A stretch of DNA of 64,000 bases from Gordius sp. MW1 (GCA_964036665.1 OZ038529.1:15446060-15510059); one strand, 5' to 3'; numbered from the stretch's first letter, positions 1 through 14,265 are shown. The notes: a model not told the origin generated them from the sequence alone. A program made the numbers and translations.

Positions 1-3000
1 AGCCCTCACGTTGCGATACAACAAACTAATCGCAACAATAAAACGTTGTCTTTTGTCAAAATGATAGTTCTCGCAGCTTAAAACCTCTTTTCGGAAGTCA
101 ATCGAGGATAATAGGATTCTCAAATTGGCCTACTTTTATATATTTTTTCATGCTCTTTCACATAGAATCGAAAAAAATAAATATTTTTACCAAAAAATGT
201 TTCACATATTTTTCTTTGAACCGTATTCATCCGATGAAAGTTGTCGTTTTCAGACGTGGTTTCTATGATCCCAAGTAAAAATTTATCAGAATCTGAAAAC
301 TATTACTTTGAAATCATGATCGCATAGAGCCATTTTCAAAAATTAAGCATCACGTTGCGATACAACAAACTAATCGCAACAATAAAACTTTTTCTTTTGT
401 CAAAATGATAGTTCTCGCAGCTTAAAACCTCTTTTCGGAAGTCAATCGAGGATAATAGGATTCTCAAATTGGCTTACTTTTATATATTTTTTCATGCTGT
501 TTCACATAGAATCGAAAAAAATAAATATTTTTATCTCAAAATTTTCACATATTTTTCTTTCAACCGTATGCATCCGATGAAAGTTGTCGTTTTCAGACGT
601 GGTTTCTATGATCCCAAGTAAAAATTTATCAGAATCAGAAAACTATTACTTTGAAATCATGATCGCATAATGCATTTTTGAAAAATTAAGCCCTCACGTT
701 GCGATACAACAAACTAATCGCAACACCAAAACGTTGTCTTTTGTCAAAATGATAGTTCTCGCAGCTTAAAACCTCTTTGCGGAAGTCAATCGAGGATAAT
801 AGGATTCTCAAATTGGCTTACTTTTATATATTTTTTCATGCTCTTTCACATAGAATCAAAAAAAATAAATATTTTTACCTCAAAATTTTTCACATATTTT
901 TCTTTGAACCGTATTCATCCGATGAAAGTTGTCGTTTTCAGACGTGGTTTCTATGATCCCAAGTAAAAATTTATCAGAATCTGAAAACTATTACTTTGAA
1001 ATCATGATCGCATATAGCCATTTTGAATAATTAAGCATCACGTTGCGATGCAACAAACTAATCGCAACAATAAAACGTTGTCTTTTGTCATAATGATAGT
1101 TCTCGCAGCTTAAAACCTCTTTTCGGAAGTCAATCGAGGATAATAGGATTCTCAAATAGGCTTACTTTTATATATTTTTTCATGCTCTTTCACATAGAAT
1201 CGAAAAAAATAAATATTTTTACCTCAAAATTTTTCACATATTTTTCTTTGAACCGTATTCATCCGATGAAAGTTGTCGTTTTCAGACGTGGTTTCTATGA
1301 TCCCAAGTAAAAATTTATCAGAATCTGAAAACTATTACTTTGAAATCATGATCGCATAGAGCCATTTTCAAAAATTAAGCATCACGTTGCGATACAACAA
1401 ACTAATCGCAACAATAAAACGTTTTCTTTTGTCAAAATGATAGTTCTCGCAGCTTAAAACCTCTTTTCGGAAGTCAATCGAGGATAATAGGATTCTCAAA
1501 TTGGCTTACTTTTATATATTTTTTCATGCTCTTTCACATAGAATCGAAAAAAATAAATATTTTTACCTCAAAATTTTTCACATATTTTTCTTTGAACCGT
1601 ATTCATCCGATGAAAGTTGTCGTTTTCAGACGTGGTTTCTATGATCCCAAGTAAAAATTTATCAGAATCTGAAAACTATTACTTTGAAATCATGATCGCA
1701 TAGAGCCATTTTTAAAAAATTAAGCACTCACGTTGCGATACAATAAACTAATCGCAACAATAAAACGTTGTCTTTTGTCAAAATGACAGTTCTCGCAGCT
1801 TAAAACCTCTTTTCGGAAGTCAATCGAGGATAATAAGATTCTCAAATTGGCTTACTTTTATATATTTTTTCATGCTCTTTCACATAGAATCGAAAAAAAT
1901 AAATATTTTTACCGCAAAATATTTCACATATTTTTCTTTCAAGCGTATTCATCAGATGAAAGTTGTCGTTTTCAGACGTGGTTTCTATGATCCCAAGTAA
2001 AATTTATCAGAATCTGAAAACTATTACTTTGAAATCATGATCGCATAGAGCGATTTTCAAAAATTAAGCATCACGTTGCGATACCAAAAACTAATCGCAA
2101 CAATAAAACGTTGTCTTTTGTCAAAATGATAGTTCTCGCAGCTTAAAACTTCTTTTCGGAAGTCAATCGAGGATAATAGGATTCTCAAATTGGCTTACTT
2201 TTATATATTTTTTCATGCTGTTTCACATAGAATCGAAAAAAATAAATATTTTTACCTCAAAATTTTTCACATATTTTTCTTTCAACCGTATTCATCCGAT
2301 GAAAGTTGTCGTTTTCAGACGTGGTTTCTATGATCCCAAGTAAAAATTTACTTTGAAATCATGATCGCATAGAGCCATTTTTAAAAAATTAAGCACTCAC
2401 GTTGCGATACAATAAACTAATCGCAACAATAAAACGTTGTCTTTTGTCAAAATGACAGTTCTCGCAGCTTAAAACCTCTTTTCGGAAGTCAATCGAGGAT
2501 AATAAGATTCTCAAATTGGCTTACTTTTATATATTTTTTCATGCTCTTTCACATAGAATCGAAAAAAATAAATATTTTTACCTCAAAATTTTTCACATAT
2601 TTTTCTTTGAACCGTATTCATCCGATGAAAGTTGTCGTTTTCAGACGTGGTTTCTATGATCCCAAGTAAAAATTTATCAGAATCAGAAAACTATTACTTT
2701 GAAATCATGATCGCATAATGCATTTTTGAAAAATTAAGCCCTCACGTTGCGATACAACAAACTAATCGCAACACCAAAACGTTGTCTTTTGTCAAAATGA
2801 TAGTTCTCGCAGCTTAAAACCTCTTTGCGGAAGTCAATCGAGGATAATAGGATTCTCAAATTGGCTTACTTTTATATATTTTTTAATGCTCTTTCACATA
2901 GAATCGAAAAAAATAAATATTTTTACCTCAAAATTTTTCACATATTTTTCTTTCAACCGTATGCATCCGATGAAAGTTGTCGTTTTCAGACGTGGTTTCT

Positions 3001-6000
3001 ATGATCCCAAGTAAAAATTTATCAGAATCTGAAAACTATTACTTTGAAATCATGATCGCATAGAGCCATTTTCAAAAATTAAGCACTCACGTTGCGATAC
3101 AATAAACTAATCGCAACAATAAAACGTTGTCTTTTGTCAAAATGACAGTTCTCGCAGCTTAAAACCTCTTTTCGGAAGTCAATCGAGGATAATAAGATTC
3201 TCAAATTGGCTTACTTTTATATATTTTTTCATGCTCTTTCACATAGAATCGAAAAAAATAAATATTTTTACCGCAAAATTTTTCACATATTTTTCTTTCA
3301 AGCGTATTCATCAGATGAAAGTTGACGTTTTCAGACGTGGTTTCTATGATCCCAAGTAAAATTTATCAGAATCTGAAAACTATTACTTTGAAATCATGAT
3401 CGCATATAGCCATTTTGAAAAATTAAGCATCACGTTGCGATGCAACAAACTAATCGCAACAATAAAACGTTGTCTTTTGTCAAAATGATAGTTCTCGCAG
3501 CTTAAAACCTCTTTTCGGAAGTCAATCGAGGATAATAGGATTCTCAAATAGGCTTACTTTTATATATTTTTTCATGCTCTTTCACATAGAATCGAAAAAA
3601 ATAAATATTTTTACCTCAAAATTTTTCACATATTTTTCTTTCAACCGTATGCATCCGATGAAAGTTGTCGTTTTCAGACGTGGTTTCTATGATCCCAAGT
3701 AAAAATTTATCAGAATCTGAAAACTATTACTTTGAAATCATGATCGCATAGAGCCATTTTCAAAAATTAAGCATCACGTTGCGATACAGCAAACTAATCG
3801 CAACAATAAAACGTTTTCTTTTGTCAAAATGATAGTTCTCGCAGCTTAAAACCTCTTTTCGGAAGTCAATCGAGGATAATAGGATTCTCAAATTGGCTTA
3901 CTTTTATATATTTTTTCATGCTCTTTCACATAGAATCAAAAAAAATAAATATTTTTACCTCAAAATTTTTCACATATTTTTCTTTGAACCGTATTCATCC
4001 GATGAAAGTTGTCGTTTTCAGACGTGGTTTCTATGATCCCAAGTAAAAATTTATCAGAATCTGAAAACTATTACTTTGAAATCATGATCGCATAGAGCCA
4101 TTTTTAAAAAATTAAGCACTCACGTTGCGATACAATAAACTAATCGCAACAATAAAACGTTGTCTTTTGTCAAAATGACAGTTCTCGCAGCTTAAAACCT
4201 CTTTTCGGAAGTCAATCGAGGATAATAAGATTCTCAAATTGGCTTACTTTTATATATTTTTTCATGCTCTTTCACATAGAATCAAAAAAAATAAATATTT
4301 TTACCTCAAAATTTTTCACATATTTTTCTTTGAACCGTATTCATCCGATGAAAGTTGTCGTTTTCAGACGTGGTTTCTATGATCCCAAGTAAAAATTTAT
4401 CAGAATCTGAAAACTATTACTTTGAAATCATGATCGCATAGAGCCATTTTTAAAAAATTAAGCACTCACGTTGCGATACAATAAACTAATCGCAACAATA
4501 AAACGTTGTCTTTTGTCAAAATGACAGTTCTCGCAGCTTAAAACCTCTTTTCGGAAGTCAATCGAGGATAATAAGATTCTCAAATTGGCTTACTTTTATA
4601 TATTTTTTCATGCTCTTTCACATAGAATCGAAAAAAATAAATATTTTTACCTCAAAATTTTTCACATATTTTTCTTTCAAGCGTATTCATCCGATGAAAG
4701 TTGTCGTTTTCAGACGTGGTTTCTATGATCCCAAGTAAAATTTATCAGAATCTAAAAACTATTACTTTGAAATCATGATCGCATAGAGCCATTTTCAAAA
4801 ATTAAGCATCACGTTGCGATACCACAAACTAATCGCAACAATAAAACGTTGTCTTTTGTCAAAATGATAGTTCTCGCAGCTTAAAACTTCTTTTCGGAAG
4901 TCAATCGAGGATAATAGGATTCTCAAATTGGCTTACTTTTATATATTTTTTCATGCTGTTTCACATAGAATCGAAAAAAATAACTATTTTTACCTCAAAA
5001 TTTTTCACATATTTTTCTTTGAACCGTATTCATCCGATGAAAGTTGTCGTTTTCAGACGTGGTTTCTATGATCCCAAGTAAAAATTTATCAGAATCTGAA
5101 AACTATTACTTTGAAATCATGATCGCATAGAGCCATTTTTAAAAAATTAAGCACTCACGTTGCGATACAATAAACTAATCGCAACAATAAAACGTTGTCT
5201 TTTGTCAAAATGACAGTTCTCGCCGCTTAAAACCTCTTTTCGGAAGTCAATCGAGGATAATAAGATTCTCAAATTGGCTTACTTTTATATATTTTTTCAT
5301 GCTCTTTCACATAGAATCGAAAAAAATAAATATTTTTACCTCAAAATTTTTCACATATTTTTCTTTCAAGCGTATTCATCCGATGAAAGTTGTCGTTTTC
5401 AGACGTGGTTTCTATGATCCCAAGTAAAATTTATCAGAATCTGAAAACTATTACTTTGAAATCATGATCGCATAGAGCCATTTTCAAAAATTAAGCATCA
5501 CGTTGCGATACCACAAACTAATCGCAACAATAAAACGTTGTCTTTTGTCAAAATGATAGTTCTCGCAGCTTAAAACTTCTTTTCGGAAGTCAATCGAGGA
5601 TAATAGGATTCTCAAATTGGCTTACTTTTATATATTTTTTCATGCTGTTTCACATAGAATCGAAAAAAATAAATATTTTTACCTCAAAATTTTTCACATA
5701 TTTTTCTTTCAACCGTATGCATCCGATGAAAGTTGTTGTTTTCAGACGTGGTTTCGATGATAAAAAGTAAAAATTTATCAGAATCAGAAAACTACTACTT
5801 TGAAATCATGATCGCATAGTGCATTTTTGAAAAATTAAGCACTCACGTTGCGATACAACAAACTAATCGCAACAATAAAACGTTGTCTTTTGTCAAAATG
5901 ATAGTTATCGCAGCTTAAAACCTCTTTTCGGAAGTCAATCGAACATAATAGGATTCTCAAATTGGCTTACTTTTATATATTTTTTTATGCTCTTTCACAT

Positions 6001-9000
6001 AGAATCGAAAAAAATAAATTTTTTTACCTCAAAATTTTTCACATATTTTTCTTTGAACCGTATTCATCCGATGAAAGTTGTCGTTTTCAGACGTGGTTTC
6101 TATGATCCCAAGTAAAAATTTATCAGAATCTGAAAACTATTCCTTTGAAATCATGATCGCATAGAGCCATTTTCAAAAATTAAGCATCACGTTGCGATAC
6201 AACAAACTAATCGCAACAATAAAACGCTGTCTTTTGTCAAAATGATAGTTCTCGCAGCTTAAAACTTCTTTTCGGAAGTCAATCGAAGATAATAGGATTC
6301 TCAAATTTTCTTACTTTTATATATTTTTTCATGCTGTTTCACATAGAATCGAAAAAAATAAATTTTTTTACCTCAAAATTTTTCACATATTTTTCTTTGA
6401 ACCGTATTCATCCGATGAAAGTTGTCGTTTTCAGACGTGGTTTCTATGATCCCAAGTAAAAATTTATCAGAATCTGAAAACTATTACTTTGAAATCATGA
6501 TCGCATAGAGCCATTTTCAAAAATTAAGCATCACGTTGCGATACAACAAACTAATCGCAACAATAAAACGTTGTCTTTTGTCAAAATGATAGTTCTCGCA
6601 GCTTAAAACCTCTTTTCGGAAGTCAATCGAGGATAATAGGATTCTCAAATTGGCTTACTTTTATATATTTTTTCATGCTGTTTCACATAGAATCGAAAAA
6701 AATAAATATTTTTACCTCAAAATTTTTCACATATTTTTCTTTCAACCGTATGCATCCGATGAAAGTTGTCGTTTTCAGACGTGGTTTCCATGATAAAAAG
6801 TAAAAATTTATAAGAATCAGAAAACTTTTACTTTGAAATCATGATCGCATAGTGCATTTTTGAAAAATTAAGCACTCACGTTGCGATACAACAAACTAAT
6901 CGCAACAATAAAACGTTGTCTTTTGTCAAAATGATAGTTCTCGCAGCTTAAAACCTCTTTTCGGAAGTCAATCGAGGATAATAGGATTCTCAAATTGGCT
7001 TACTTTTATATATTTTTTCATGCTCTTTCACATAGAATCGAAAAAAATAAATATTTTTACCTCAAAAATTTTCACATATTTTTCTTTCAACCGTTCCGAT
7101 GAAAGTTGTCGTTTTCAGACGTGGTTTCTATGATCCCAAGTAAAAATTTATCAGAATCTGAAAACTATTACTTTGAAATCATAATCGCATAGAGCAGTTT
7201 TCAAAAATTCAGCACTCACGTTGCGATACAACAAACTAATCGCAACAATAAAACGTTGTCTTTTGTCAAAATGATAGTTCTCGCAGCTTAAAACCTCTTT
7301 TCGGAAGTCAATCGAGGATAATAGGATTCTCAAATTGGCTTACTTTTATATATTTTTTTACGCTCTTTCACATAAAATCGAAAAAAATAAATATTTTTAC
7401 CTCAAAATTTTTCACATATTTTTCTTTAAACCGTATTCATGCGATGAAAGTTGTCGTTTTCAGACGTGGTTTCTATGATCCCAAGTAAAAATTTATCAGA
7501 ATCTGAAATCTATTACTTTGAAATCATGATCGCATAGAGCCATTTTCAAAAATTAAGCATCACGTTGCGATACAACAAACTAATCGCAACAATAAAACGT
7601 TTTCTTTTGTCAAAATGATAGTTCTCGCAGCTTAAAACCTCCTTTCGAAAGTCAATCGAGGATAATAGGATTCTCAAATTGGCTTACTTTTATATATTTT
7701 TTCATGCTCTTTCACATAGAATCGAAAAAAATAAATATTTTTACCTCAAAATTTTTCACATATTTTTCTTTCAACCGTATGCATCCAATGAAAGTTGTCA
7801 TTTTCAGACGTGGTTTCTATGATCCCAAGTAAAAATTTATCAGAATCAGAAAACTATTACTTTGAAATCATGATCGCAAAGAGCCATTTTCAAAAATTAA
7901 GCATCACGTTGCGATACAACAAACTAATCGCAACAATAATACGTTGTCTTTTGTCAAAATGATAGTTCTCGCAGCTTAAAACTTCTTTTCGGAAGTCAAT
8001 CGAGGATAATAGGATTCTCAAATTGGCTTACTTTTATATATTTTTTCATGCTGTTTCACATAGAATCGAAAAAAATAAATATTTTTACCTCAAAATTTTT
8101 CACATATTTTTCTTTCAACCGTATGCATCCAATGAAAGTTGTCATTTTCAGACGTGGTTTCTATGATCCCAAGTAAAAATTTATCAGAATCAGAAAACTA
8201 TTACTTTGAAATCATGATCGCATAGAGCCATTTTCAAAAATTAAGCATCACGTTGCGATACAACAAACTAATCGCAACAATAAAACGTTGTCTTTTGTCA
8301 AAATGATAGTTCTCGCAGCTTAAAACCTCTTTTCGGAAGAAAATCGAGGATAATAGGATTCTCAAATTGGCTTACTTTTATATATTTTTTCATGCTCTTT
8401 CACATAGAATCGAAAAAAATAAATATTTTTACCTCAAAATTTTTCACATATTTTTCTTTGAACCGTATTCATCCGATGAAAGTTGTCGTTTTCAGACGTG
8501 GTTTCTATGATCCCAAGTAAAAATTTATCAGCATCAGAAAACTATTACTTTGAAATCATGATCGCATAATGCATTTTTGAAAAATTAAGCCCTCACGTTG
8601 CGATACAACAAACTAATCGCAACACCAAAACGTTGTCTTTTGTCAAAATGATAGTTCTCGCAGCTTAAAACCTCTTTGCGGAAGTCAATCGAGGATAATA
8701 GGATTCTCAAATTGGCTTACTTTTATATATTTTTTCATGCTGTTTCACATAGAATCGAAAAAAATAAATATTTTTACCTCAAAATTTTTCACATATTTTT
8801 CTTTCAACCGTATTCATCCGATGAAAGTTGTCGTTTTCAGACGTGGTTTCTATGATCCCAAGTAAAAATTTATCAGAATCTGAAAACTATTACTTTGAAA
8901 TCATGATCGCATAGAGCCATTTTTAAAAAATTAAGCACTCACGTTGCGATACAATAAACTAATCGCAATAATAAAACGTTGTCTTTTGTCAAAATGACAG

Positions 9001-9837
9001 TTCTCGCAGCTTAAAACCTCTTTTCGGAAGTCAATCGAGGATAATAAGATTCTCAAATTGGCTTACTTTTATATATTTTTTCATGCTCTTTCACATAGAA
9101 TCGAAAAAAATAAATATTTTTACCTCAAAATTTTTCACATATTTTTCTTTGAACCGTATTCATCCGATGAAAGTTGTCGTTTTCAGACGTGGTTTCTATG
9201 ATCCCAAGTAAAAATTTATCACAATCAGAAAACTACTACTTTGAAATCATGATCGCATAATGCATTTTTGAAAAATTAAGCCCTCACGTTGCGATACAAC
9301 AAACTAATCGCAACACCAAAACGTTGTCTTTTGTCAAAATGATAGTTCTCGCAGCTTAAAACCTCTTTGCGGAAGTCAATCGAGGATAATAGGATTCTCA
9401 AATTGGCTTACTTTTATATATTTTTTAATGCTCTTTCACATAGAATCGAAAAAAATAAATATTTTTACCTCAAAATTTTTCACATATTTTTCTTTCAACC
9501 GTATGCATCCGATGAAAGTTGTCGTTTTCAGACGTGGTTTCTATGATCCCAAGTAAAAATTTATCAGAATCTGAAAACTATTACTTTGAAATCATGATCG
9601 CATAGAGCCATTTTCAAAAATTAAGCATCACGTTGCGATACAACAAACTAATCGCAACAATAAAACGTTTTCTTTTGTCAAAATGATAGTTCTCGCAGCT
9701 TAAAACCTCTTTTCGGAAGTCAATCGAGGATAATAGGATTCTCAAATTGGCTTACTTTTATATATTTTTTCATGCTCTTTCACATAGAATCGAAAAAAAT
9801 AAATATTTTTACCTCAAAATTTTTCACATATTTTTCT
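1..9837 (+). repeat. Left zone: irregular mixture of monomer variants
   Basis: About 28 monomers without a clean higher-order period. Two variant styles alternate unevenly. One has tttgaaccgtattc, tctatgatcccaag and gagccattttc. The other has tttcaaccgtatgc, often with cgatgataaaaag and tgcatttttg. A variant with caataaac in the inverted-repeat spacer and tgacag instead of tgatag occurs near 1740, 2410, 3105, 4130, 4480 and 5165. A variant with caacaccaaaacg occurs near 721, 2769, 8620 and 9310. Local two-monomer repetition (offset 689 bp) is visible at about 4300-5020 against 4989-5700. No gene or unique sequence is present. Confidence 0.85.
5020..8370 (+). repeat. Segmental duplication, left copy (offset 4818 bp)
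   Basis: This block of nearly ten monomers recurs at about 9838-13190. Shared private features prove it: ttgttgttttcag with cgatgataaaaag near 5740 and 10558, cgctgtcttttg near 6224 and 11043, tccatgataaaaag near 6787 and 11606, a 5 bp deletion giving caaccgttccg near 7090 and 11908, ataatcgcatagagcag near 7182 and 12000, and cctcctttcgaaag near 7638 and 12456. Similarity ends at about 8390, where ctctttc faces ctgtttc at 13209. The offset equals 14 monomers. Confidence 0.85.
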
Positions 9838-12800
9838 TTGAACCGTATTCATCCGATGAAAGTTGTCGTTTTCAGACGTGGTTTCTATGATCCCAAGTAA
9901 AAATTTATCAGAATCTGAAAACTATTACTTTGAAATCATGATCGCATAGAGCCATTTTTAAAAAATTAAGCACTCACGTTGCGATACAATAAACTAATCG
10001 CAACAATAAAACGTTGTCTTTTGTCAAAATGACAGTTCTCGCAGCTTAAAACCTCTTTTCGGAAGTCAATCGAGGATAATAAGATTTTCAAATTGGCTTA
10101 CTTTTATATATTTTTTCATGCTCTTTCACATAGAATCGAAAAATTAAATATTTTTACCTCAAAATTTTTCACATATTTTTCTTTCAAGCGTATTCATCCG
10201 ATGAAAGTTGTCGTTTTCAGACGTGGTTTCTATGATCCCAAGTAAAATTTATCAGAATCTGAAAACTATTACTTTGAAATCATGATCGCATAGAGCCATT
10301 TTCAAAAATTAAGCATCACGTTGCTATACCACAAACTAATCGCAACAATAAAACGTTGTCTTTTGTCAAAATGATAGTTCTCGCAGCTTAAAACTTCTTT
10401 TCGGAAGTCAATCGAGGATAATAGGATTCTCAAATTGGCTTACTTTTATATATTTTTTCATGCTGTTTCACATAGAATCGAAAAAAATAAATATTTTTAC
10501 CTCAAAATTTTTCACATATTTTTCTTTCAACCGTATGCATCCGATGAAAGTTGTTGTTTTCAGACGTGGTTTCGATGATAAAAAGTAAAAATTTATCAGA
10601 ATCAGAAAACTACTACTTTGAAATCATGATCGCATAGTGCATTTTTGAAAAATTAAGCACTCACGTTGCGATACAACAAACTAATCGCAACAATAAAACG
10701 TTGTCTTTTGTCAAAATGATAGTTATCGCAGCTTAAAACCTCTTTTCGGAAGTCAATCGAACATAATAGGATTCTCAAATTGGCTTACTTTTATATATTT
10801 TTTTATGCTCTTTCACATAGAATCGAAAAAAATAAATTTTTTTACCTCAAAATTTTTCACATATTTTTCTTTGAACCGTATTCATCCGATGAAAGTTGTC
10901 GTTTTCAGACGTGGTTTCTATGATCCCAAGTAAAAATTTATCAGAATCTGAAAACTATTCCTTTGAAATCATGATCGCATAGAGCCATTTTCAAAAATTA
11001 AGCATCACGTTGCGATACAACAAACTAATCGCAACAATAAAACGCTGTCTTTTGTCAAAATGATAGTTCTCGCAGCTTAAAACTTCTTTTCGGAAGTCAA
11101 TCGAAGATAATAGGATTCTCAAATTGGCTTACTTTTATATATTTTTTCATGCTGTTTCACATAGAATCGAAAAAAATAAATTTTTTTACCTCAAAATTTT
11201 TCACATATTTTTCTTTGAACCGTATTCATCCGATGAAAGTTGTCGTTTTCAGACGTGGTTTCTATGATCCCAAGTAAAAATTTATCAGAATCTGAAAACT
11301 ATTACTTTGAAATCATGATCGCATAGAGCCATTTTCAAAAATTAAGCATCACGTTGCGATACAACAAACTAATCGCAACAATAAAACGTTGTCTTTTGTC
11401 AAAATGATAGTTCTCGCAGCTTAAAACCTCTTTTCGGAAGTCAATCGAGGATAATAGGATTCTCAAATTGGCTTACTTTTATATATTTTTTCATGCTGTT
11501 TCACATAGAATCGAAAAAAATAAATATTTTTACCTCAAAATTTTTCACATATTTTTCTTTCAACCGTATGCATCCGATGAAAGTTGTCGTTTTCAGACGT
11601 GGTTTCCATGATAAAAAGTAAAAATTTATAAGAATCAGAAAACTTTTACTTTGAAATCATGATCGCATAGTGCATTTTTGAAAAATTAAGCACTCACGTT
11701 GCGATACAACAAACTAATCGCAACAATAAAACGTTGTCTTTTGTCAAAATGATAGTTCTCGCAGCTTAAAACCTCTTTTCGGAAGTCAATCGAGGATAAT
11801 AGGATTCTCAAATTGGCTTACTTTTATATATTTTTTCATGCTCTTTCACATAGAATCGAAAAAAATAAATATTTTTACCTCAAAAATTTTCACATATTTT
11901 TCTTTCAACCGTTCCGATGAAAGTTGTCGTTTTCAGACGTGGTTTCTATGATCCCAAGTAAAAATTTATCAGAATCTGAAAACTATTACTTTGAAATCAT
12001 AATCGCATAGAGCAGTTTTCAAAAATTCAGCACTCACGTTGCGATACAACAAACTAATCGCAACAATAAAACGTTGTCTTTTGTCAAAATGATAGTTCTC
12101 GCAGCTTAAAACCTCTTTTCGGAAGTCAATCGAGGATAATAGGATTCTCAAATTGGCTTACTTTTATATATTTTTTTACGCTCTTTCACATAAAATCGAA
12201 AAAAATAAATATTTTTACCTCAAAATTTTTCACATATTTTTCTTTAAACCGTATTCATGCGATGAAAGTTGTCGTTTTCAGACGTGGTTTCTATGATCCC
12301 AAGTAAAAATTTATCAGAATCTGAAATCTATTACTTTGAAATCATGATCGCATAGAGCCATTTTCAAAAATTAAGCATCACGTTGCGATACAACAAACTA
12401 ATCGCAACAATAAAACGTTTTCTTTTGTCAAAATGATAGTTCTCGCAGCTTAAAACCTCCTTTCGAAAGTCAATCGAGGATAATAGGATTCTCAAATTGG
12501 CTTACTTTTATATATTTTTTCATGCTCTTTCACATAGAATCGAAAAAAATAAATATTTTTACCTCAAAATTTTTCACATATTTTTCTTTCAACCGTATGC
12601 ATCCAATGAAAGTTGTCATTTTCAGACGTGGTTTCTATGATCCCAAGTAAAAATTTATCAGAATCAGAAAACTATTACTTTGAAATCATGATCGCATAGA
12701 GCCATTTTCAAAAATTAAGCATCACGTTGCGATACAACAAACTAATCGCAACAATAAAACGTTGTCTTTTGTCAAAATGATAGTTCTCGCAGCTTAAAAC

Positions 12801-13190
12801 TTCTTTTCGGAAGTCAATCGAGGATAATAGGATTCTCAAATTGGCTTACTTTTATATATTTTTTCATGCTGTTTCACATAGAATCGAAAAAAATAAATAT
12901 TTTTACCTCAAAATTTTTCACATATTTTTCTTTCAACCGTATGCATCCAATGAAAGTTGTCATTTTCAGACGTGGTTTCTATGATTCCAAGTAAAAATTT
13001 ATCAGAATCAGAAAACTATTACTTTGAAATCATGATCGCATAGAGCCATTTTCAAAAATTAAGCATCACGTTGCGATACAACAAACTAATCGCAACAATA
13101 AAACGTTGTCTTTTGTCAAAATGATAGTTCTCGCAGCTTAAAACCTCTTTTCGGAAGGAAATCGAGGATAATAGGATTCTCAAATTGGCT
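9838..13190 (+). repeat. Segmental duplication, right copy (offset 4818 bp)
   Basis: Second copy of the block at 5020-8370, in the same order and orientation with few differences. Differences seen by eye include cttctta near 11129, where the left copy has tttctta near 6309, a shortened A tract near 10143, and ggaaggaaatcg at 13153 against ggaagaaaatcg at 8335. The part from about 11190 to 12415 is found a third time at 15320-16545 (offset 4130 bp, 12 monomers). Confidence 0.85.
11190..12415 (+). repeat. Block repeated at 15320-16545 (offset 4130 bp)
   Basis: About three and a half monomers carrying the tccatgataaaaag variant, the caaccgttccg deletion, the ataatcgcatagagcag junction and the tttttttacgctc variant occur here and again 4130 bp downstream. 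The match ends exactly where cgttttctttt (after 12415) faces cgttgtctttt (16546). The downstream copy continues with a single-monomer duplication, 16546-16889. Confidence 0.8.
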
Positions 13191-14104
13191 TACTTTTATA
13201 TATTTTTTCATGCTGTTTCACATAGAATCGAAAAAAATAAATATTTTTACCTCAAAATTTTTCACATATTTTTCTTTCAACCGTATGCATCCGATGAAAG
13301 TTGTTGTTTTCAGACGTGGTTTCGATGATAAAAAGTAAAAATTTATCAGAATCAGAAAACTACTACTTTGAAATCATGATCGCATAGTGCATTTTTGAAA
13401 AATTAAGCACTCACGTTGCGATACAACAAACTAATCGCAACAATAAAACGTTGTCTTTTGTCAAAATGATAGTTCTCGCAGCTTAAAACCTCTTTTCGGA
13501 AGTCAATCGAACATAATAGGATTCTCAAATTGGCTTACTTTTATATATTTTTTCATGCTGTTTCACATAGAATCGAAAAAAATAAATATTTTTACCTCAA
13601 AATTTTTCACATATTTTTCTTTGAACCGTATTCAATCCGATGAAAGTTGTCGTTTTTAGACGTGGTTTCTATGATCCCAAGTAAAAATTATCAGAATCTG
13701 AAAACTATTACTTTGAAATCATGATCGCATAGAGCCATTTTTAAAAAATTAAGCACTCACGTTGCGATACAATAAACTAATCGCAACAATAAAACGTTGT
13801 CTTTTGTCAAAATGACAGTTCTCGCAGCTTAAAACCTCTTTTCGGAAGTCAATCGAACATAATAGGATTCTCAAATTGGCTTACTTTTATATATTTTTTC
13901 ATGCTCTTTCACATAGAATCGAAAAAAATAAATATTTTTACCTCAAAATTTTTCACATATTTTTCTTTGAACCGTATTCATCCGATGAAAGTTGTCGTTT
14001 TCAGACGTGGTTTCTATGATCCCAAGTAAAAATTTATCAGAATCTGAAAACTATTACTTTGAAATCATGATCGCATAGAGCCATTTTCAAAAATTAAGCA
14101 TCAC

Positions 14105-14131
14105 GTTGCGATACAACAAACTAATCGCAAC
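14105..14131. other. Conserved inverted repeat (8 bp arms, 11 bp loop) in the monomer
   Basis: The arms gttgcgat (14105-14112) and atcgcaac (14124-14131) are perfect reverse complements around an 11-base spacer, acaacaaacta. The same structure is present in nearly every monomer of the window, for example 10-36 at the left end. Many subfamily differences sit in the spacer (acaataaacta, accacaaacta, gcaacaaacta, acaacgaacta) and leave both arms intact. Arm changes are seen in a minority of copies, for example near 10321, 22023, 28221, 29561, 30586 and 42297. It could form a small hairpin or cruciform, or be a dyad-symmetric binding site for a protein dimer. No particular protein can be assigned from the sequence. 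Confidence 0.75.
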
Positions 14132-14265
14132 AATAAAACGTTGTCTTTTGTCAAAATGATAGTTCTCGCAGCTTAAAACCTCTTTTCGGAAGTCAATCGA
14201 GGATAATAGGATTCTCAAATTGGCTTACTTTTATATATTTTTTCATGCTCTTTCACATAGAATCG

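Noticed and set aside
1945..1960. Hammerhead ribozyme core on the minus strand (CTGATGA near 1950 and 3310)
   Set aside because: The heptamer is produced by a single C to A variant in two copies. The following bases form no stem II hairpin before GAAA, and no matching cleavage-site strand was found.
14225..14245. TATA-box promoter (cttttatatatttttt) in each monomer
   Set aside because: A TATATA string is expected by chance in DNA of about 69% A+T. No initiator or downstream gene supports promoter function, although satellite transcription cannot be excluded.
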